Of a DNA stretch of 64,000 nucleotides, positions 28,587-38,587 are shown piece by piece. The stretch comes from Ruthenibacterium sp. (lineage in GTDB: Bacteria > Bacillota > Clostridia > Oscillospirales > Ruminococcaceae), in the NCBI GenBank assembly GCA_020025235.1, contig JAHHSL010000007.1, forward strand, positions 1 to 64,000, read 5' to 3'. Within the stretch, counting starts at the first letter, position 1. The number at the start of each line of letters is the position of its first letter. The translations under genes were made by a program, and so were the position numbers. The notes under the pieces were generated by a model. It worked only from the letters and a program-made list of their open reading frames with translations, ran no database searches and was not told the DNA's origin.

Positions 28587-30884
28587 TTAATTTTGGGAAG
28601 GCTCCAGCAGATTATGGGAAATCCGATAGCTGCTGGGGCTTGCGCCATATTCATTTTTAAAAAGAGTGTAAAAATACTTTGTGTTTTCAAACCCGACCTT
28701 GCGGGCGATCGCTTCCACCGAAAGACTTGTCTCCACCAGCATCTGCTTTGCCTTTTCCAGCCGCAGCTGCTTGAGATATGCCGCCAGTGTTTTTCCTGTT
28801 TTCTGCTTGAACAGACTGTTCAGATACGGCACCGAAATATGACATTCCAGCGCAACCGATTTGCTGGATACATTAAAATCCTGATAGTTGGCATCCAGAA
28901 ACTGGATCACCGAATCAATAATGCGGGAACCGGATTCGTTTTCCGTCTGCGCCAGCTGTTCCACCACCCATTGAATCTGCCGCATCAGACATTCCTGCGC
29001 CTGATATATGGTGGAGGCGCCCGTCATTTCGGCAAAAAAGACATGATGATCCGCTTTGGGGAATCCGGGCTGATTGACCTGGATCCTTTTTATAATAGTA
29101 ATGATGCGGGAAGCCAGCATGTTGACGGAAGCCTGAACCGCTTCAAACGTATACTGCTCCAGCTGATCCCAGTACCCGGCAAAGGCGTTCGCCACGCTTT
29201 CGGCGTCCCGGCTGCGAAGCGATGCTTCGATCGCCGCCATATCCGGAAGCACCGGCAGTTCGGAGCAAAGCTGATCCGGATTGAACTGTGCCAGATTCCG
29301 GGTCATTCCATCTTTATAGAAATACTGATACCGTGCCAGCTCCTGCAGCTTCTGCATCGCAGGATACAGCTTACAGGGCTCTTGAATACCGCTGGCATAG
29401 GAAAAAGAAAGCCGGATCTCAAAGCATTTGCGGAACGTTTCCTCTATTCCGGACAAAACTGCGCGGATGTGCTCGTCGGAAGGAAGCTCCTTCATACAGC
29501 ACCAGAAAACGACCTTGTTGTCTTCAAGCGGCACATCCTGGATGCAGGTGTTTTCTCCCATAAGCTCGTGAAACACATTGGAAATGGCATAACACAGCAG
29601 ACGGGCATCCCCGGGGTCGTTTTCCCGGAAGGGTTCGCTTTTCCAATCTGCATATGCAAGGAAAAAAAGTTCCCCCGGCCTGCAGGCAATTTCCTGATCT
29701 TCACAGTGCTGCCAAAACTCCTCATTGGAAAAGCGGTCAAACAAAAGCTGCTGGCGGATCACATACGATTGATTGCGCAGCAGATGCTTTTCCTTATATG
29801 CAAACAGATCTGCCATTTTCCGGGTCGTCTGCGCGATCGAACTTTCGATAAACTCGATTTCGTCCTCGGGCGCCTGCTGCGGTGCGTCCGGCAGACTTTT
29901 GGTGATGCTTTCGATCGGTTTGTACAGTCTGGATGTCGTAACAAGATTTGTCAGCACCGCAGCAATTCCGGCCAAAACCGAAATAACGATGAAAAGGATC
30001 GTATAATGCAGAAAGTTTGAAATGACCTCTCCCTTCGGGATGACCGAAACGTACTGATAATCACTGTTTTCCACGGTAAACAGGTTGACCATGCACCACT
30101 TTCCGCCAATCATGGCCGAAAAGGAGCTTTTCCAATTGTGTGCTTTCAGCGCCTGCTGCAGCTGTTCGCGCGCCGATTCGTCAAACCAGCCCTGTTCATT
30201 TGCGGAATAAACACATTCATCCTGATCGTAATAAACACAGTATGTAAAGGTGGCGTCCTCGTAAACCGCCGAATCTATTTCCAAAGAGCGAAACAGCTGT
30301 GAAAGCTGAAGATTGACGACTACAACGTCCCCGCCCGGCATAGCCATGATCCGCGTATCCACCGGAGTTGTCGACGTCAGATATCGGGAATCCCGGATCA
30401 TGTACGGGAAACCGGAAGCAGGTCGATTTTTCTCTTTCAGGATCATGTTCAAAAGTTCCCGGTCGTAAAACTCGTCCAGCTTCATCTGCTGAACCTCGTG
30501 TCCAAACGTGTAGATCACTCCGGTCCGTGAATTGATGAAGTAGACAGAATGGATCAACGGATCTCTTCGGAACAAAAACTGGATCTCCTGAATGGAGTGC
30601 ATCAGCTCGACCTGGCTGGGGGGCAGAGCGCTCATCAGGATTTTACCGTTGGTGGAAACATATGCATTGATTGCGTTATCATAACTGGAAAGGACATTGT
30701 ATTCCACGCCGGACACGGTGTTTTCAATATAATGACGGTTTACTTTTTCAAGATGCTTGAACGTTATGGTGCAGAAGCTCGCATATAAAATCGTCAAACC
30801 CAGCAAAAGCACCGAACAGGTTCCCAAAAGAACACTTTTAAAGATCCGTTTATAATACTGTGATCGCCAAATCCTTGAATGCAT
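28587..30884 (-). CDS. Membrane-spanning AraC-family transcriptional regulator with extracellular sensor domain
   Basis: 765 residues. TM1 is at about 16-36 (SVLLGTCSVLLLGLTILYA). An extracellular sensor of about 250 residues follows, then TM2 (LHYTILFIVISVLAGIAAV). A HAMP-like linker and a central cytoplasmic region come next. The C-terminal AraC domain has two helix-turn-helices (VSVPYLNSLFKQKTGKTLA-type first, and VEAIARKVGFENTKYFYTLF second). This one-component design senses an external ligand and binds DNA directly. ATG at 30884 follows TACGGAGGG. It is transcribed divergently from the solute-binding protein, and TTGAACC boxes lie between them, making it the probable regulator of the glycan island. 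Confidence 0.92.
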   Translation of the reverse strand: MHSRIWRSQYYKRIFKSVLLGTCSVLLLGLTILYASFCTITFKHLEKVNRHYIENTVSGVEYNVLSSYDNAINAYVSTNGKILMSALPPSQVELMHSIQEIQFLFRRDPLIHSVYFINSRTGVIYTFGHEVQQMKLDEFYDRELLNMILKEKNRPASGFPYMIRDSRYLTSTTPVDTRIMAMPGGDVVVVNLQLSQLFRSLEIDSAVYEDATFTYCVYYDQDECVYSANEQGWFDESAREQLQQALKAHNWKSSFSAMIGGKWCMVNLFTVENSDYQYVSVIPKGEVISNFLHYTILFIVISVLAGIAAVLTNLVTTSRLYKPIESITKSLPDAPQQAPEDEIEFIESSIAQTTRKMADLFAYKEKHLLRNQSYVIRQQLLFDRFSNEEFWQHCEDQEIACRPGELFFLAYADWKSEPFRENDPGDARLLCYAISNVFHELMGENTCIQDVPLEDNKVVFWCCMKELPSDEHIRAVLSGIEETFRKCFEIRLSFSYASGIQEPCKLYPAMQKLQELARYQYFYKDGMTRNLAQFNPDQLCSELPVLPDMAAIEASLRSRDAESVANAFAGYWDQLEQYTFEAVQASVNMLASRIITIIKRIQVNQPGFPKADHHVFFAEMTGASTIYQAQECLMRQIQWVVEQLAQTENESGSRIIDSVIQFLDANYQDFNVSSKSVALECHISVPYLNSLFKQKTGKTLAAYLKQLRLEKAKQMLVETSLSVEAIARKVGFENTKYFYTLFKNEYGASPSSYRISHNLLEPSQN

Positions 30885-30916
30885 ATTATCCCTCCGTAAA
30901 ATCAAGCCCACAGAAA

Positions 30917-31017
30917 TTGAACCCTTCTGCCCTTTGAACGCTTTTCCATTATAGCTTTTTCAACGTGTTCCTGACAAGGAAATTGAGCATTTTGAACCAA
31001 TCCGGCAGATTTGAACT
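30917..31017. promoter_or_regulatory. TTGAACC boxes in the regulator/binding-protein divergent region
   Basis: Boxes TTGAACC (30917), TTGAACG (30934), TTGAGCA (30983), TTGAACC (30992) and TTGAACT (31011) lie on the plus strand. The pair at 30992/31011 is 19 bases apart, and its members are 58 and 39 bases before the -35 of the binding-protein promoter. Exactly the same distances recur before the permease promoter. The first two boxes fall in the leader of the regulator's own gene. The 390-base gap holds no gene. Confidence 0.6.
30948..30977 (-). promoter_or_regulatory. Promoter of the AraC-type regulator
   Basis: Minus strand: TTGTCA (30972-30977), an 18-base spacer and a perfect TATAAT (30948-30953). 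Confidence 0.65.
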
Positions 31018-31049
31018 TTGAATTTAAACGAAAACAGCGATGTACACAC

Positions 31050-31078
31050 TTGCTGTTCCTTTGCCCAAAAGCTACAAT
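31050..31078 (+). promoter_or_regulatory. Promoter of the solute-binding protein gene
   Basis: TTGCTG (31050-31055), 17 bases, TACAAT (31073-31078). It leaves a leader of about 190 bases before the ATG at 31276. Confidence 0.7.
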
Positions 31079-31275
31079 AAAAACCACAGAACGAAGCACA
31101 GCCCGTGCCTTTCAAACGGTGTCCTGCACTTCTGTTCCGGAAAACAGACCGGCGCATGTTCCTTTGCAGCCGACCCCCCTGCATCGCGCCGAACTGTTTT
31201 CTTCTTTCCTTTGTATGTCGCCGTTTTATGGAAAAAACGGCAGCAGATATACTCAACTGTTAAAAGGAGGACATT

Positions 31276-32748
31276 ATGAAATTCAAGAAACTCTTAGCTG
31301 CAGGGCTTTCCATGGCTCTGTGCGCAGGCATGCTGGCCGGCTGCGGCGGCACAGGTGCATCGGATTCGGGCAGCGCCGCTCAGGACGAAAAAGACGAGCC
31401 CACCAATATCATCTGGATGGTTCGCAGCAGCGAGCCGAACAATTATGACAATGTCATGAAAGCAGTCAACGAAAAGCTGGTTCAGGATATCAACATGACG
31501 TTGGATCTGCGCTTCATTGAACCGGGCGACTACAACACCAAAATGCAAATGGCATTTGCCGGCGGCGATGAATGGGATCTTTGCTTTACTGCGGCATGGG
31601 CAAACAACTATATCAATGCGGCAGGCAAGGGCGCCTTTTATAAGCTGAGCGAAGAAATGCTCAGAGAAAACGCACCCCATGTTATGGAAGTCATCCCGGA
31701 ACGTCTGTGGGACGGCATCAAAATCAACGGCAATATCTATGCATTGATGAACTATCAGGTCATGTACAGCCAGGGCGCTTACATGTTCCTGAAAGAAGCA
31801 ATCGACGAATGCAACATCGATTACCAGAGCATCGACAGCGTTGAGGAAGTAAACGATGTGCTTGCCGCGTTCAAGGAAAAATATCCCGATCGCTGGCCTG
31901 CACGCGGCCCTTCGGTCAACTTCACCGCGGACAAGCCGGTCATCAGCCAGATCATGGCAATGCCGTTCCTTGCCGTAGACCCCGAAACCAAAAAGATCGA
32001 TACCGAACTCTACATCAACACATTCGGTGTGCCGGAATATGAAACCGCAATGCTGTGGCGAAATAACGGCTGGTGCCCGCCGGATTCCGCAACCCTGCAG
32101 GATGAAACCGCAATGCTGAAAGCGGGCAAGCTGATGAGCCGCACCCAGGGCAACAAGCCGGGTCTGGAAGCACAGCTGAAGCTGCTTTACGGCAACGACT
32201 GGGTAACCGTCCCGACCGGCAAGAAGGTCATCAAGACAGGCTCCGCACAGTCCACGCTGACCGCCGTCAACGTCAACTCCAAAAATCCGGAAAAAGCGAT
32301 CCAGCTGTTCGATTACATCTTCAGCAATAAAGAAGTTGCCAATATGCTCTACTTCGGTCTGGAAGGCCAGGATTACGATCTCGTCGATGGACGCGTGCAT
32401 CATCACGAGGACGGCTGGCTTGCCCCGGCATGGATGCTCGGCAACCAGTTCAATTCCCTGCTGACCGAAAACGATGTTGAAAACGTCTGGGAAGAAACGA
32501 TCAAGGGCAACGAAACCGCAGAATACGAGCTGCTGTTCGGCTTTGTTCCGGATCGCACCCCGATCGAAACCGAACTTGCAAACTGTGAAGCGATCTGGGG
32601 CGAATATAAGGATATCCTCAACTACGGTCTGAAGGATTATCACGAGGTTCTGCCCGAACTGTACGACAAGCTGAACAAGGCCGGTCTGGAAAAGGTCGTT
32701 GCAGAACTCCAGACCCAGCTGGACAAGTTCTTTGCCGAACAGGGCTAA
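31276..32748 (+). CDS. ABC transporter extracellular solute-binding lipoprotein
   Basis: 490 residues. The lipoprotein signal has Cys in LAGC (about residue 22), followed by a Ser/Gly/Asp-rich linker. The remainder is a family 1 carbohydrate-binding fold (RSSEPNNYDNVMKAVNEKL, AFAGGDEWDLCFTAAW). The C-terminal segment (ENVWEETIKGNETAEYELLFGFVPD) matches the DUF3502-type end found in LplA/YtcQ-like oligosaccharide-binding proteins. AAAAGGAGG precedes the ATG. It supplies substrate to the two permeases encoded about 6 kb downstream. A hairpin after its stop probably keeps its expression higher than that of the enzymes behind it. Confidence 0.92.
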   Translation: MKFKKLLAAGLSMALCAGMLAGCGGTGASDSGSAAQDEKDEPTNIIWMVRSSEPNNYDNVMKAVNEKLVQDINMTLDLRFIEPGDYNTKMQMAFAGGDEWDLCFTAAWANNYINAAGKGAFYKLSEEMLRENAPHVMEVIPERLWDGIKINGNIYALMNYQVMYSQGAYMFLKEAIDECNIDYQSIDSVEEVNDVLAAFKEKYPDRWPARGPSVNFTADKPVISQIMAMPFLAVDPETKKIDTELYINTFGVPEYETAMLWRNNGWCPPDSATLQDETAMLKAGKLMSRTQGNKPGLEAQLKLLYGNDWVTVPTGKKVIKTGSAQSTLTAVNVNSKNPEKAIQLFDYIFSNKEVANMLYFGLEGQDYDLVDGRVHHHEDGWLAPAWMLGNQFNSLLTENDVENVWEETIKGNETAEYELLFGFVPDRTPIETELANCEAIWGEYKDILNYGLKDYHEVLPELYDKLNKAGLEKVVAELQTQLDKFFAEQG

Positions 32749-32796
32749 TAATCTAAACGTTACGCAAGGCTTTTAGCGCTGCACGAAGCGCCGAAC

Positions 32797-32832
32797 AGGG
32801 CGGGCGCGGGGAAACTCGCACCCGCCCTTTTC
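32797..32832 (+). terminator. Attenuating hairpin between the binding protein and GH95 genes
   Basis: AGGGCGGG pairs with CCCGCCCT, with a further inner 3 bp, and TTTT follows. The short T run and same-strand downstream genes suggest partial termination. Confidence 0.6.
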
Positions 32833-32875
32833 CATTATGCCAAGCCTTGAAAAACCTTTTACAGGAGGAAACGCC

Positions 32876-35110
32876 ATGAAATCCGCCTATCTTCTGGATC
32901 GGCCCGCCGCACAGTGGGAAAGCGCGATCCCCGTCGGGAACGGGCGTCTGGGTGCATCCGTTTGGGGAAAAACCGCGCAGGAAACCATTACAATCAACGA
33001 AGAAAGCATGTGGTGCTCCAAACCCCGGGCCCGCAGCAGCAAGGATGCATACCGGTATCTTGATACCATACGCTCCCTTTTGCTGGAAGGGCAGGTAAAC
33101 AAAGCACAGCTTTTGGCGCAAATGGCAATGACAAGCACGCCCAAATGCCTGAACCCGTACCAGAAGGCCTGCGACTTCTGCCTGTTTATGCCGCATGAGC
33201 ATCCCACCGATTATCAGCGTGTACTGAACATGGATGACGCCGTGACGACCGTATCTTACACGATCGGAGATACCCGCTATGAGCGGACGTGCTTTGTCAG
33301 CGCGCGCTATCAGGTGCTTGTGCTGCATCTTACCGCACACGGGTCGGTTCCGCTGCAATTTCACGCCAATCTCACCCGACGCCCCTTTGAAGAGGAATCC
33401 GGCGGCAGCGGCACAAACCAGATCTGGCTGCGCGGTCATTGCGGGGACAGCATTCGATATTATGCCGGCGCACTTTTGGATACAAACGGCGCTCCGGTCT
33501 ATCAGATCGGCGATTATCTTGCCGCTGAAAATGTTTTTGAAGCAACGTTTTATCTGGACTGTGAAACCGATTTTACCGGCAGCGATCCACAGGCCGTCTG
33601 CCTGCAGCGTCTGCAGCAGGCGCAGCGCGCCGGATATGAAACGCTGTACCGCGATCACATCGAAGATTACCGCAGACTGTTTTCCACGATGTCTTTGGAG
33701 CTTGAGCCGACCGACCTGAGCCGAATCCCCATGGATCAGCTGCTGGAACGCTGCGCGCAGGCGCCGGTGCGCCGCTGGCTTATCCAGCAGCTGATGTCGT
33801 TCGGGCGGTATCTGATGATCAGCAGTTCGTATCACTGCGAACTGCCCGCAACCCTTCAGGGCATCTGGTGCGGCAGCTACACCCCGCCATGGGAAAGCAA
33901 ATACACAATCAATATCAATCTGCAGATGAATTACTGGATGGCAGATCCCTGCGGGCTTTCGGAATGCTTTGCCCCGCTTGTGCAGCTGGTGGAAAAGCTG
34001 AACCGCAGCGGCAGGCAAACCGCACAAAACGTCTACCACTGCCGGGGAAGCGCAGCGCATCACAATACCGATTGCTGGGCAAGCAGTGATATCGAAGGCC
34101 TTCCGACCAATGCCGCGATCTGGCCCATGGGGGAGGCATGGCTCTCTTTGAACCTGTACGATCATTACGAATACACCCGCGACAGAGATTACCTTGCCCG
34201 CCGCGCTCTGCCCGTCATGCGGGACTGCGTTTTGTTCTTTTATGATTATCTGTACCGCTGCCCCGACGGCAGCTGGATCAGCGGGCCGTCTGCCTCCCCC
34301 GAAAACAGCTACCGCACGCCGTCGGGTCAGAAGGCGGCGCTCACCATGGGGCCTGCCATGGATCACCAGATCATCCGGGAACTGTGCACTGCCTACCGCA
34401 AAGCCTGCAGCGACCTGAAGCTGCGGGATGAAGTGTGCGAAATGGCCGCGCAGATCCTTGCGCACCTGCCGCCGGATCGTCTGACGCCGGACGGACGCAT
34501 CCGGGAATGGAGCTTTGATTGTGAGGAGACCGAACCCGGACACCGCCATATTTCCCACCTGTTTGCCCTGTATCCCGGCAGCCAGATTCGTCCGGATACC
34601 CCGCAGCTGTTTGAAGCCGCAAAAGAGGTTCTGCGTGTGCGCCTTGAAAACGGCGGCGGACACACCGGCTGGAGCCGTGCATGGCTGATCTGCATGATGG
34701 CACGCCTGCGCGATCCCCGCCAGACCGCCGAAAACATCCGCCTGTTTCTGGAAAACAGCATCCGCGAAAACCTGTACGACGTTCATCCGCCCTTTCAGAT
34801 CGACGGAAACTTCGGATTCTGCGCCGGGATCGTCGAATGTCTTGCACAAAAGACCGAAGATCTCCTGACGCTTCTGCCCGCCGCGCCCGACGAATGGAAA
34901 ACCGGCGTTTTGCGCGGGCTGCGGCTGAAAGGCGGCGTTACCCTGAGCATGGATTGGGACGAAGCCGGACTGCGCTATTGTTTAGCCGCATGCGAAAAGC
35001 AGACGATCACCGTCCGTTTTGCCGATTATCCCGCAGCGCAATGGGAGCTTATGCCGGGGCGGACGGTATGCGGCCGTTTTGGCGATAAAAGAGAGGAGCA
35101 ATTGCCGTGA
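32876..35110 (+). CDS. GH95 family alpha-L-fucosidase
   Basis: 744 residues. An inverting GH95 enzyme that would remove alpha-1,2- (and sometimes 1,3/1,4-) linked fucose from oligosaccharides. Family landmarks are WESAIPVGNGRLGASVWG, TINEESMWC, INLQMNYW (the two catalytic Asn), SGPSASPENSY, EWSFDCEETEPGHRHISHLFAL, GGGHTGWSRAW and the catalytic Asp in PPFQIDGNFGF. No signal peptide is present, whereas many characterised GH95 enzymes are secreted. ATG at 32876 follows AGGAGG. It overlaps the next gene by 4 bases and is preceded by the transporter binding protein, implying intracellular action on imported fucosylated glycans. Confidence 0.93.
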   Translation: MKSAYLLDRPAAQWESAIPVGNGRLGASVWGKTAQETITINEESMWCSKPRARSSKDAYRYLDTIRSLLLEGQVNKAQLLAQMAMTSTPKCLNPYQKACDFCLFMPHEHPTDYQRVLNMDDAVTTVSYTIGDTRYERTCFVSARYQVLVLHLTAHGSVPLQFHANLTRRPFEEESGGSGTNQIWLRGHCGDSIRYYAGALLDTNGAPVYQIGDYLAAENVFEATFYLDCETDFTGSDPQAVCLQRLQQAQRAGYETLYRDHIEDYRRLFSTMSLELEPTDLSRIPMDQLLERCAQAPVRRWLIQQLMSFGRYLMISSSYHCELPATLQGIWCGSYTPPWESKYTININLQMNYWMADPCGLSECFAPLVQLVEKLNRSGRQTAQNVYHCRGSAAHHNTDCWASSDIEGLPTNAAIWPMGEAWLSLNLYDHYEYTRDRDYLARRALPVMRDCVLFFYDYLYRCPDGSWISGPSASPENSYRTPSGQKAALTMGPAMDHQIIRELCTAYRKACSDLKLRDEVCEMAAQILAHLPPDRLTPDGRIREWSFDCEETEPGHRHISHLFALYPGSQIRPDTPQLFEAAKEVLRVRLENGGGHTGWSRAWLICMMARLRDPRQTAENIRLFLENSIRENLYDVHPPFQIDGNFGFCAGIVECLAQKTEDLLTLLPAAPDEWKTGVLRGLRLKGGVTLSMDWDEAGLRYCLAACEKQTITVRFADYPAAQWELMPGRTVCGRFGDKREEQLP

Positions 35111-38100
35111 CAACAAAACCGATCCTTTCGGATAACGAAATTTATGTATCACCGGAAGGCAGTGATGATGCAGCGGGAACCAAAAGCGCGCCGCTGCGTT
35201 CTTTGAAGCGCGCCCGGCAGGAGGTGCGCCGCCGCAGACAGAACGGGCTGCCCGAAGGCGGCATCCGAGTCAATCTGCGCAAAGGCGTCTACCGCTGCAT
35301 CGACGATCCGCTTATTTTAAGCCGGGAGGATTCCGGCGAGCCGGACAAACCGGTCATCTGGCAGGCATACCAAAACGAAACCGTCATTTTTTCCGGCGGC
35401 GCCGTGGCCGGAAACGACGATTTCCATGAAGTGACCGACCCCGCTGTCCTGCAGCGCCTGCCGGAATCCGCACGCAGGGCTGTCCGGGTCTGCGACCTTT
35501 CCGCCCTTGGGCTTACCCATATCGGCCCGATCCGCAAAACCGGATACCTGTGGCCCGAACATCCGCCCGCTTTGAGCGTTGCGGTCAACAAGGAACGATA
35601 TGTTCTGGCGCGGTATCCCAATACCGGATTCCTGCGGCATGATACGATCGTGGAATCCGGCTTTCACCCGCGCAGCCACCAGCCGGACCCCGACGGCTGC
35701 TGTCCCGAATGTTCCGCTCAGGCCGGTGGCAGGCGCGTTGCCTGCCGTTATTCCGAGGAGGATTTTCTGCACCAGCCCGGGCCTGTCTGGACCGTTCGTG
35801 AGCAGGAGCTGAAGGGGAAATACGAAAAGTGGCTTCAGGAACCGGATCCCTGGACCTTTGGCTATTTCTGCTGGAGCTGGGCAGAGGATAACATTTCCCT
35901 CAAAAAGATCGAGCGGATCGAACAAGACGGGGAAAGCTGTCTGCAGTTCACCGGCAACGAACCTTCCCGTTACGGCGCCCGCGCGCAGGGGGCAAACGGC
36001 ATCCAGTTTTACCTTTATAATCTGCTGTGCGAACTGGATACTCCCGGCGAATGGTATCTGGACCGCACCGACAATCATCTTTACCTGTACCCGAAACAGG
36101 ATATGAAGGACAGCACGGTTGAAATTTCGGTATCGGAAAAGCCGTTTATCCGCATGTGCGGTGCCGAAAACATCGCGCTCAAGGGGCTTTGCTTCACCAT
36201 GGGGAATGCAAACGCAGTCGAAACACAGGACTGCCGCGACATCCTGATTGCCGGATGTTCGTTCACCAACATGGGGCAGCTGGGGGTATCGGTGCGCAGC
36301 GGCGTCAGGAACCGTATTCAAAGCTGCGATTTCTACCGCACCGGCTCCGGCGGTGTTCTGCTTTCCGGCGGCGATTGTCTGACGCTGACGCCCGGCGAAA
36401 ACACGGCAGAAAACTGCCGCTTTGAGGATTATGCCGTTGTAAAGCGCACCTATTCGCCGGCCATTGCCCTGTCCGGCACGGGCAACGCCGCCGTGCGCAA
36501 TCAGATCCTGAACGCACCGCATCAGGCAATCAGCTTTGCCGGAAACGATCACCGGATCGAAAGCAACGACATCAGCAATGTCTGCTACGAGACGGCGGAT
36601 TCCGGGGCCATTTATTCCGTGCGCAGCTGGATCCAGCGCGGCACGCAGATCACCAATAACTACATCCACGATATGATCAGCAATGTCGGCGGCGGTTCTT
36701 CCGCGGTTTATCTGGATGACATGATCTCCGGCATCCGCATCCGCCGGAACCTGATCGTCAATATGCCCGGCCGCGTATTTCTGATCGGCGGCGGACGGGA
36801 CAACGATATATCCAATAACATCATCGTAAACCCCAATACCGGAACCGGCTTTCAGTATGATGACCGCGGCATCGGCTGGGCGCACGCCGCAGGCCATATC
36901 CCGAACGGCGTGTGTTATGCCGAATGGAAATCCCGCATGCAGCAGCTTTCCCGTGCGGAAAACAAAACCGCTTTAAGCACATGGAAAGCGCACTATCCCG
37001 AACTGTTCCTGCATGATTTCGACCAGGCAGAGCCCTGTACGGAATGTTCCGAAATGCGCAGCCGCTGGGGCGGACGCCCGGGCGGTGCCAGGATCGTGAA
37101 CAATATCCTTTGCGGTGTGGCAAAACCGTACGACAGCATCTGCGAAACCGTAAAATCCGAGGCAGCCGAATATGGCAGCAATCCTGTTTACGCTCCGTCT
37201 GCCGATCTCGGCTTTCAGGATTTTACCGACTGCAATTTTGAGCTGAAGCCCGATTGCGAAATCACCCGGATCCAGCAGGATGAACACTTCTGCCCCGGCA
37301 GCGTCGGGCTTTACACCGATGAATACCGCACGGAGCTTGCCGCGCCCCTGACGCCGCCCAGCCCGCTGGAGCCGCAGGATCAGGCCGTGCAGATCGAAAC
37401 TGCCGGCGGCACACAGTTTTCCTGGAGCCGTTCAGAAGGGGCGGGACACTATCTTGTCGAAATTTTTGAAGCGGATGCACAGCAGACTGCTGTGTTCCGC
37501 GGCTGTACGCAGAACACATGGCTTCGGGTGAACGGTCTGAAACCGGATACCCCATACCTTTGGCTCGTCACCGCCGTGCAGAACCGGCTCGGCGGCAGCC
37601 GTGCCGTCAGCCAAAAGCAGCGCTTTGCCACCGCATCCGGCGATCAGCTCGCTGTGTTTGACGGCTTTTCCGACAAAGACTTCACCGGCTGGTATTCCGT
37701 ATTCGGTGCACCCTCCCGCTGCGACGGTGTTTCCCGCTCCGGCCGGTTCAGCTACCGCACCAAAGAAAATCAGGCTGCCATCGAAAAGGATTTTACCACT
37801 CCGCAGCACCAAAATGTTACGCTGTGGCTGTTTGATACCATGCAGCAGGATAAAATGACGGCATCCGTCGCCGATGTTTCCCCGCGCCGCGGCATCTGGG
37901 CATCGATCGGCGTCAATGTGCGCCAAAGCGCCGATCATTATGTCGTGCGTATTGGGGATGAATGGCGCAAAACCCCCGTTCTGCGCAGCAAAGGCTGGCA
38001 TGAGCTGCGCTGGGATTATTCCGATGGCAAAGCATGCCGCATGTATCTGGACGGCACGCCGGCCGGCGGATTTGCCGCCGAGGGCTTCTGCCTGATCCGG

Positions 38101-38451
38101 ATCGGAGATTACTGGAAAGACCTGAAAGGGGAAGGGGACGTCAGCACGATCCTGTATGACGATCTGCAGATCGGCAGCCCTCTGTGCAAGCCGGTCCCCA
38201 CCAAAATCGCCCTGGAAGAAAAGACGGCGTCGGTTCACCCCGGCGAGCAGGTCCCCGTGCATGCACTTCTTGAAACCGACCTTGACATCGAACTTCCTCT
38301 TGTATGGGATACCGCCGAATACGAAATCGCCCGCGTCACACAGCATGGCGTGATCGAAGGGCTGCGCCCCGGCAAAACCGTGCTGACAGTTCATGCAGCC
38401 GGCTTTGAAACACCGTCTGCGCAGTGTACGATTCTGGTAACTCCCGTTTGA
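35107..38451 (+). CDS. Parallel beta-helix protein resembling GH141, with C-terminal accessory domains
   Basis: 1114 residues. The N-terminal pattern EIYVSPEGSDDAAGTKSAP followed by VNLRKGVYR, LSREDSGEPDKPVIWQAY and FSGG is typical of GH141-type enzymes (known members include alpha-L-fucosidase and xylanase). Right-handed beta-helix turns with NxxxxN ladders fill about 330-640. C-terminal modules are an FN3-like domain (about 755-850), a concanavalin-like sandwich (about 865-1020) and a bacterial Ig-like domain (about 1030-1110). No signal peptide. GTG start 8 bases after GAGGAG, overlapping the GH95 stop as GTGA. A fucosidase role is inferred from the neighbour, not shown. Confidence 0.82.
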   Translation: MTTKPILSDNEIYVSPEGSDDAAGTKSAPLRSLKRARQEVRRRRQNGLPEGGIRVNLRKGVYRCIDDPLILSREDSGEPDKPVIWQAYQNETVIFSGGAVAGNDDFHEVTDPAVLQRLPESARRAVRVCDLSALGLTHIGPIRKTGYLWPEHPPALSVAVNKERYVLARYPNTGFLRHDTIVESGFHPRSHQPDPDGCCPECSAQAGGRRVACRYSEEDFLHQPGPVWTVREQELKGKYEKWLQEPDPWTFGYFCWSWAEDNISLKKIERIEQDGESCLQFTGNEPSRYGARAQGANGIQFYLYNLLCELDTPGEWYLDRTDNHLYLYPKQDMKDSTVEISVSEKPFIRMCGAENIALKGLCFTMGNANAVETQDCRDILIAGCSFTNMGQLGVSVRSGVRNRIQSCDFYRTGSGGVLLSGGDCLTLTPGENTAENCRFEDYAVVKRTYSPAIALSGTGNAAVRNQILNAPHQAISFAGNDHRIESNDISNVCYETADSGAIYSVRSWIQRGTQITNNYIHDMISNVGGGSSAVYLDDMISGIRIRRNLIVNMPGRVFLIGGGRDNDISNNIIVNPNTGTGFQYDDRGIGWAHAAGHIPNGVCYAEWKSRMQQLSRAENKTALSTWKAHYPELFLHDFDQAEPCTECSEMRSRWGGRPGGARIVNNILCGVAKPYDSICETVKSEAAEYGSNPVYAPSADLGFQDFTDCNFELKPDCEITRIQQDEHFCPGSVGLYTDEYRTELAAPLTPPSPLEPQDQAVQIETAGGTQFSWSRSEGAGHYLVEIFEADAQQTAVFRGCTQNTWLRVNGLKPDTPYLWLVTAVQNRLGGSRAVSQKQRFATASGDQLAVFDGFSDKDFTGWYSVFGAPSRCDGVSRSGRFSYRTKENQAAIEKDFTTPQHQNVTLWLFDTMQQDKMTASVADVSPRRGIWASIGVNVRQSADHYVVRIGDEWRKTPVLRSKGWHELRWDYSDGKACRMYLDGTPAGGFAAEGFCLIRIGDYWKDLKGEGDVSTILYDDLQIGSPLCKPVPTKIALEEKTASVHPGEQVPVHALLETDLDIELPLVWDTAEYEIARVTQHGVIEGLRPGKTVLTVHAAGFETPSAQCTILVTPV

Positions 38452-38529
38452 TTTTTGCTTGATTTTCCGCATCCGGCTGCGCTGCAATTGCACTTGCAGT
38501 ACAGCCGGATGTACTGTTATTGCGGAAAA

Positions 38530-38568
38530 TTGAACCAAACTTCTTGTTTTGAACCGCAGAATTGAACC
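38530..38568 (+). promoter_or_regulatory. Triple TTGAACC boxes upstream of the permease promoter
   Basis: TTGAACC at 38530, 38549 and 38562; the outer two are followed by AAAC. The first two are 19 bases apart and lie 58 and 39 bases before the -35, exactly as at the binding-protein promoter. The downstream stretch ATGTACnnACTTGC is also shared by both promoters. Confidence 0.65.
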
Positions 38569-38587
38569 AAACGGAAAATGTACCGAC

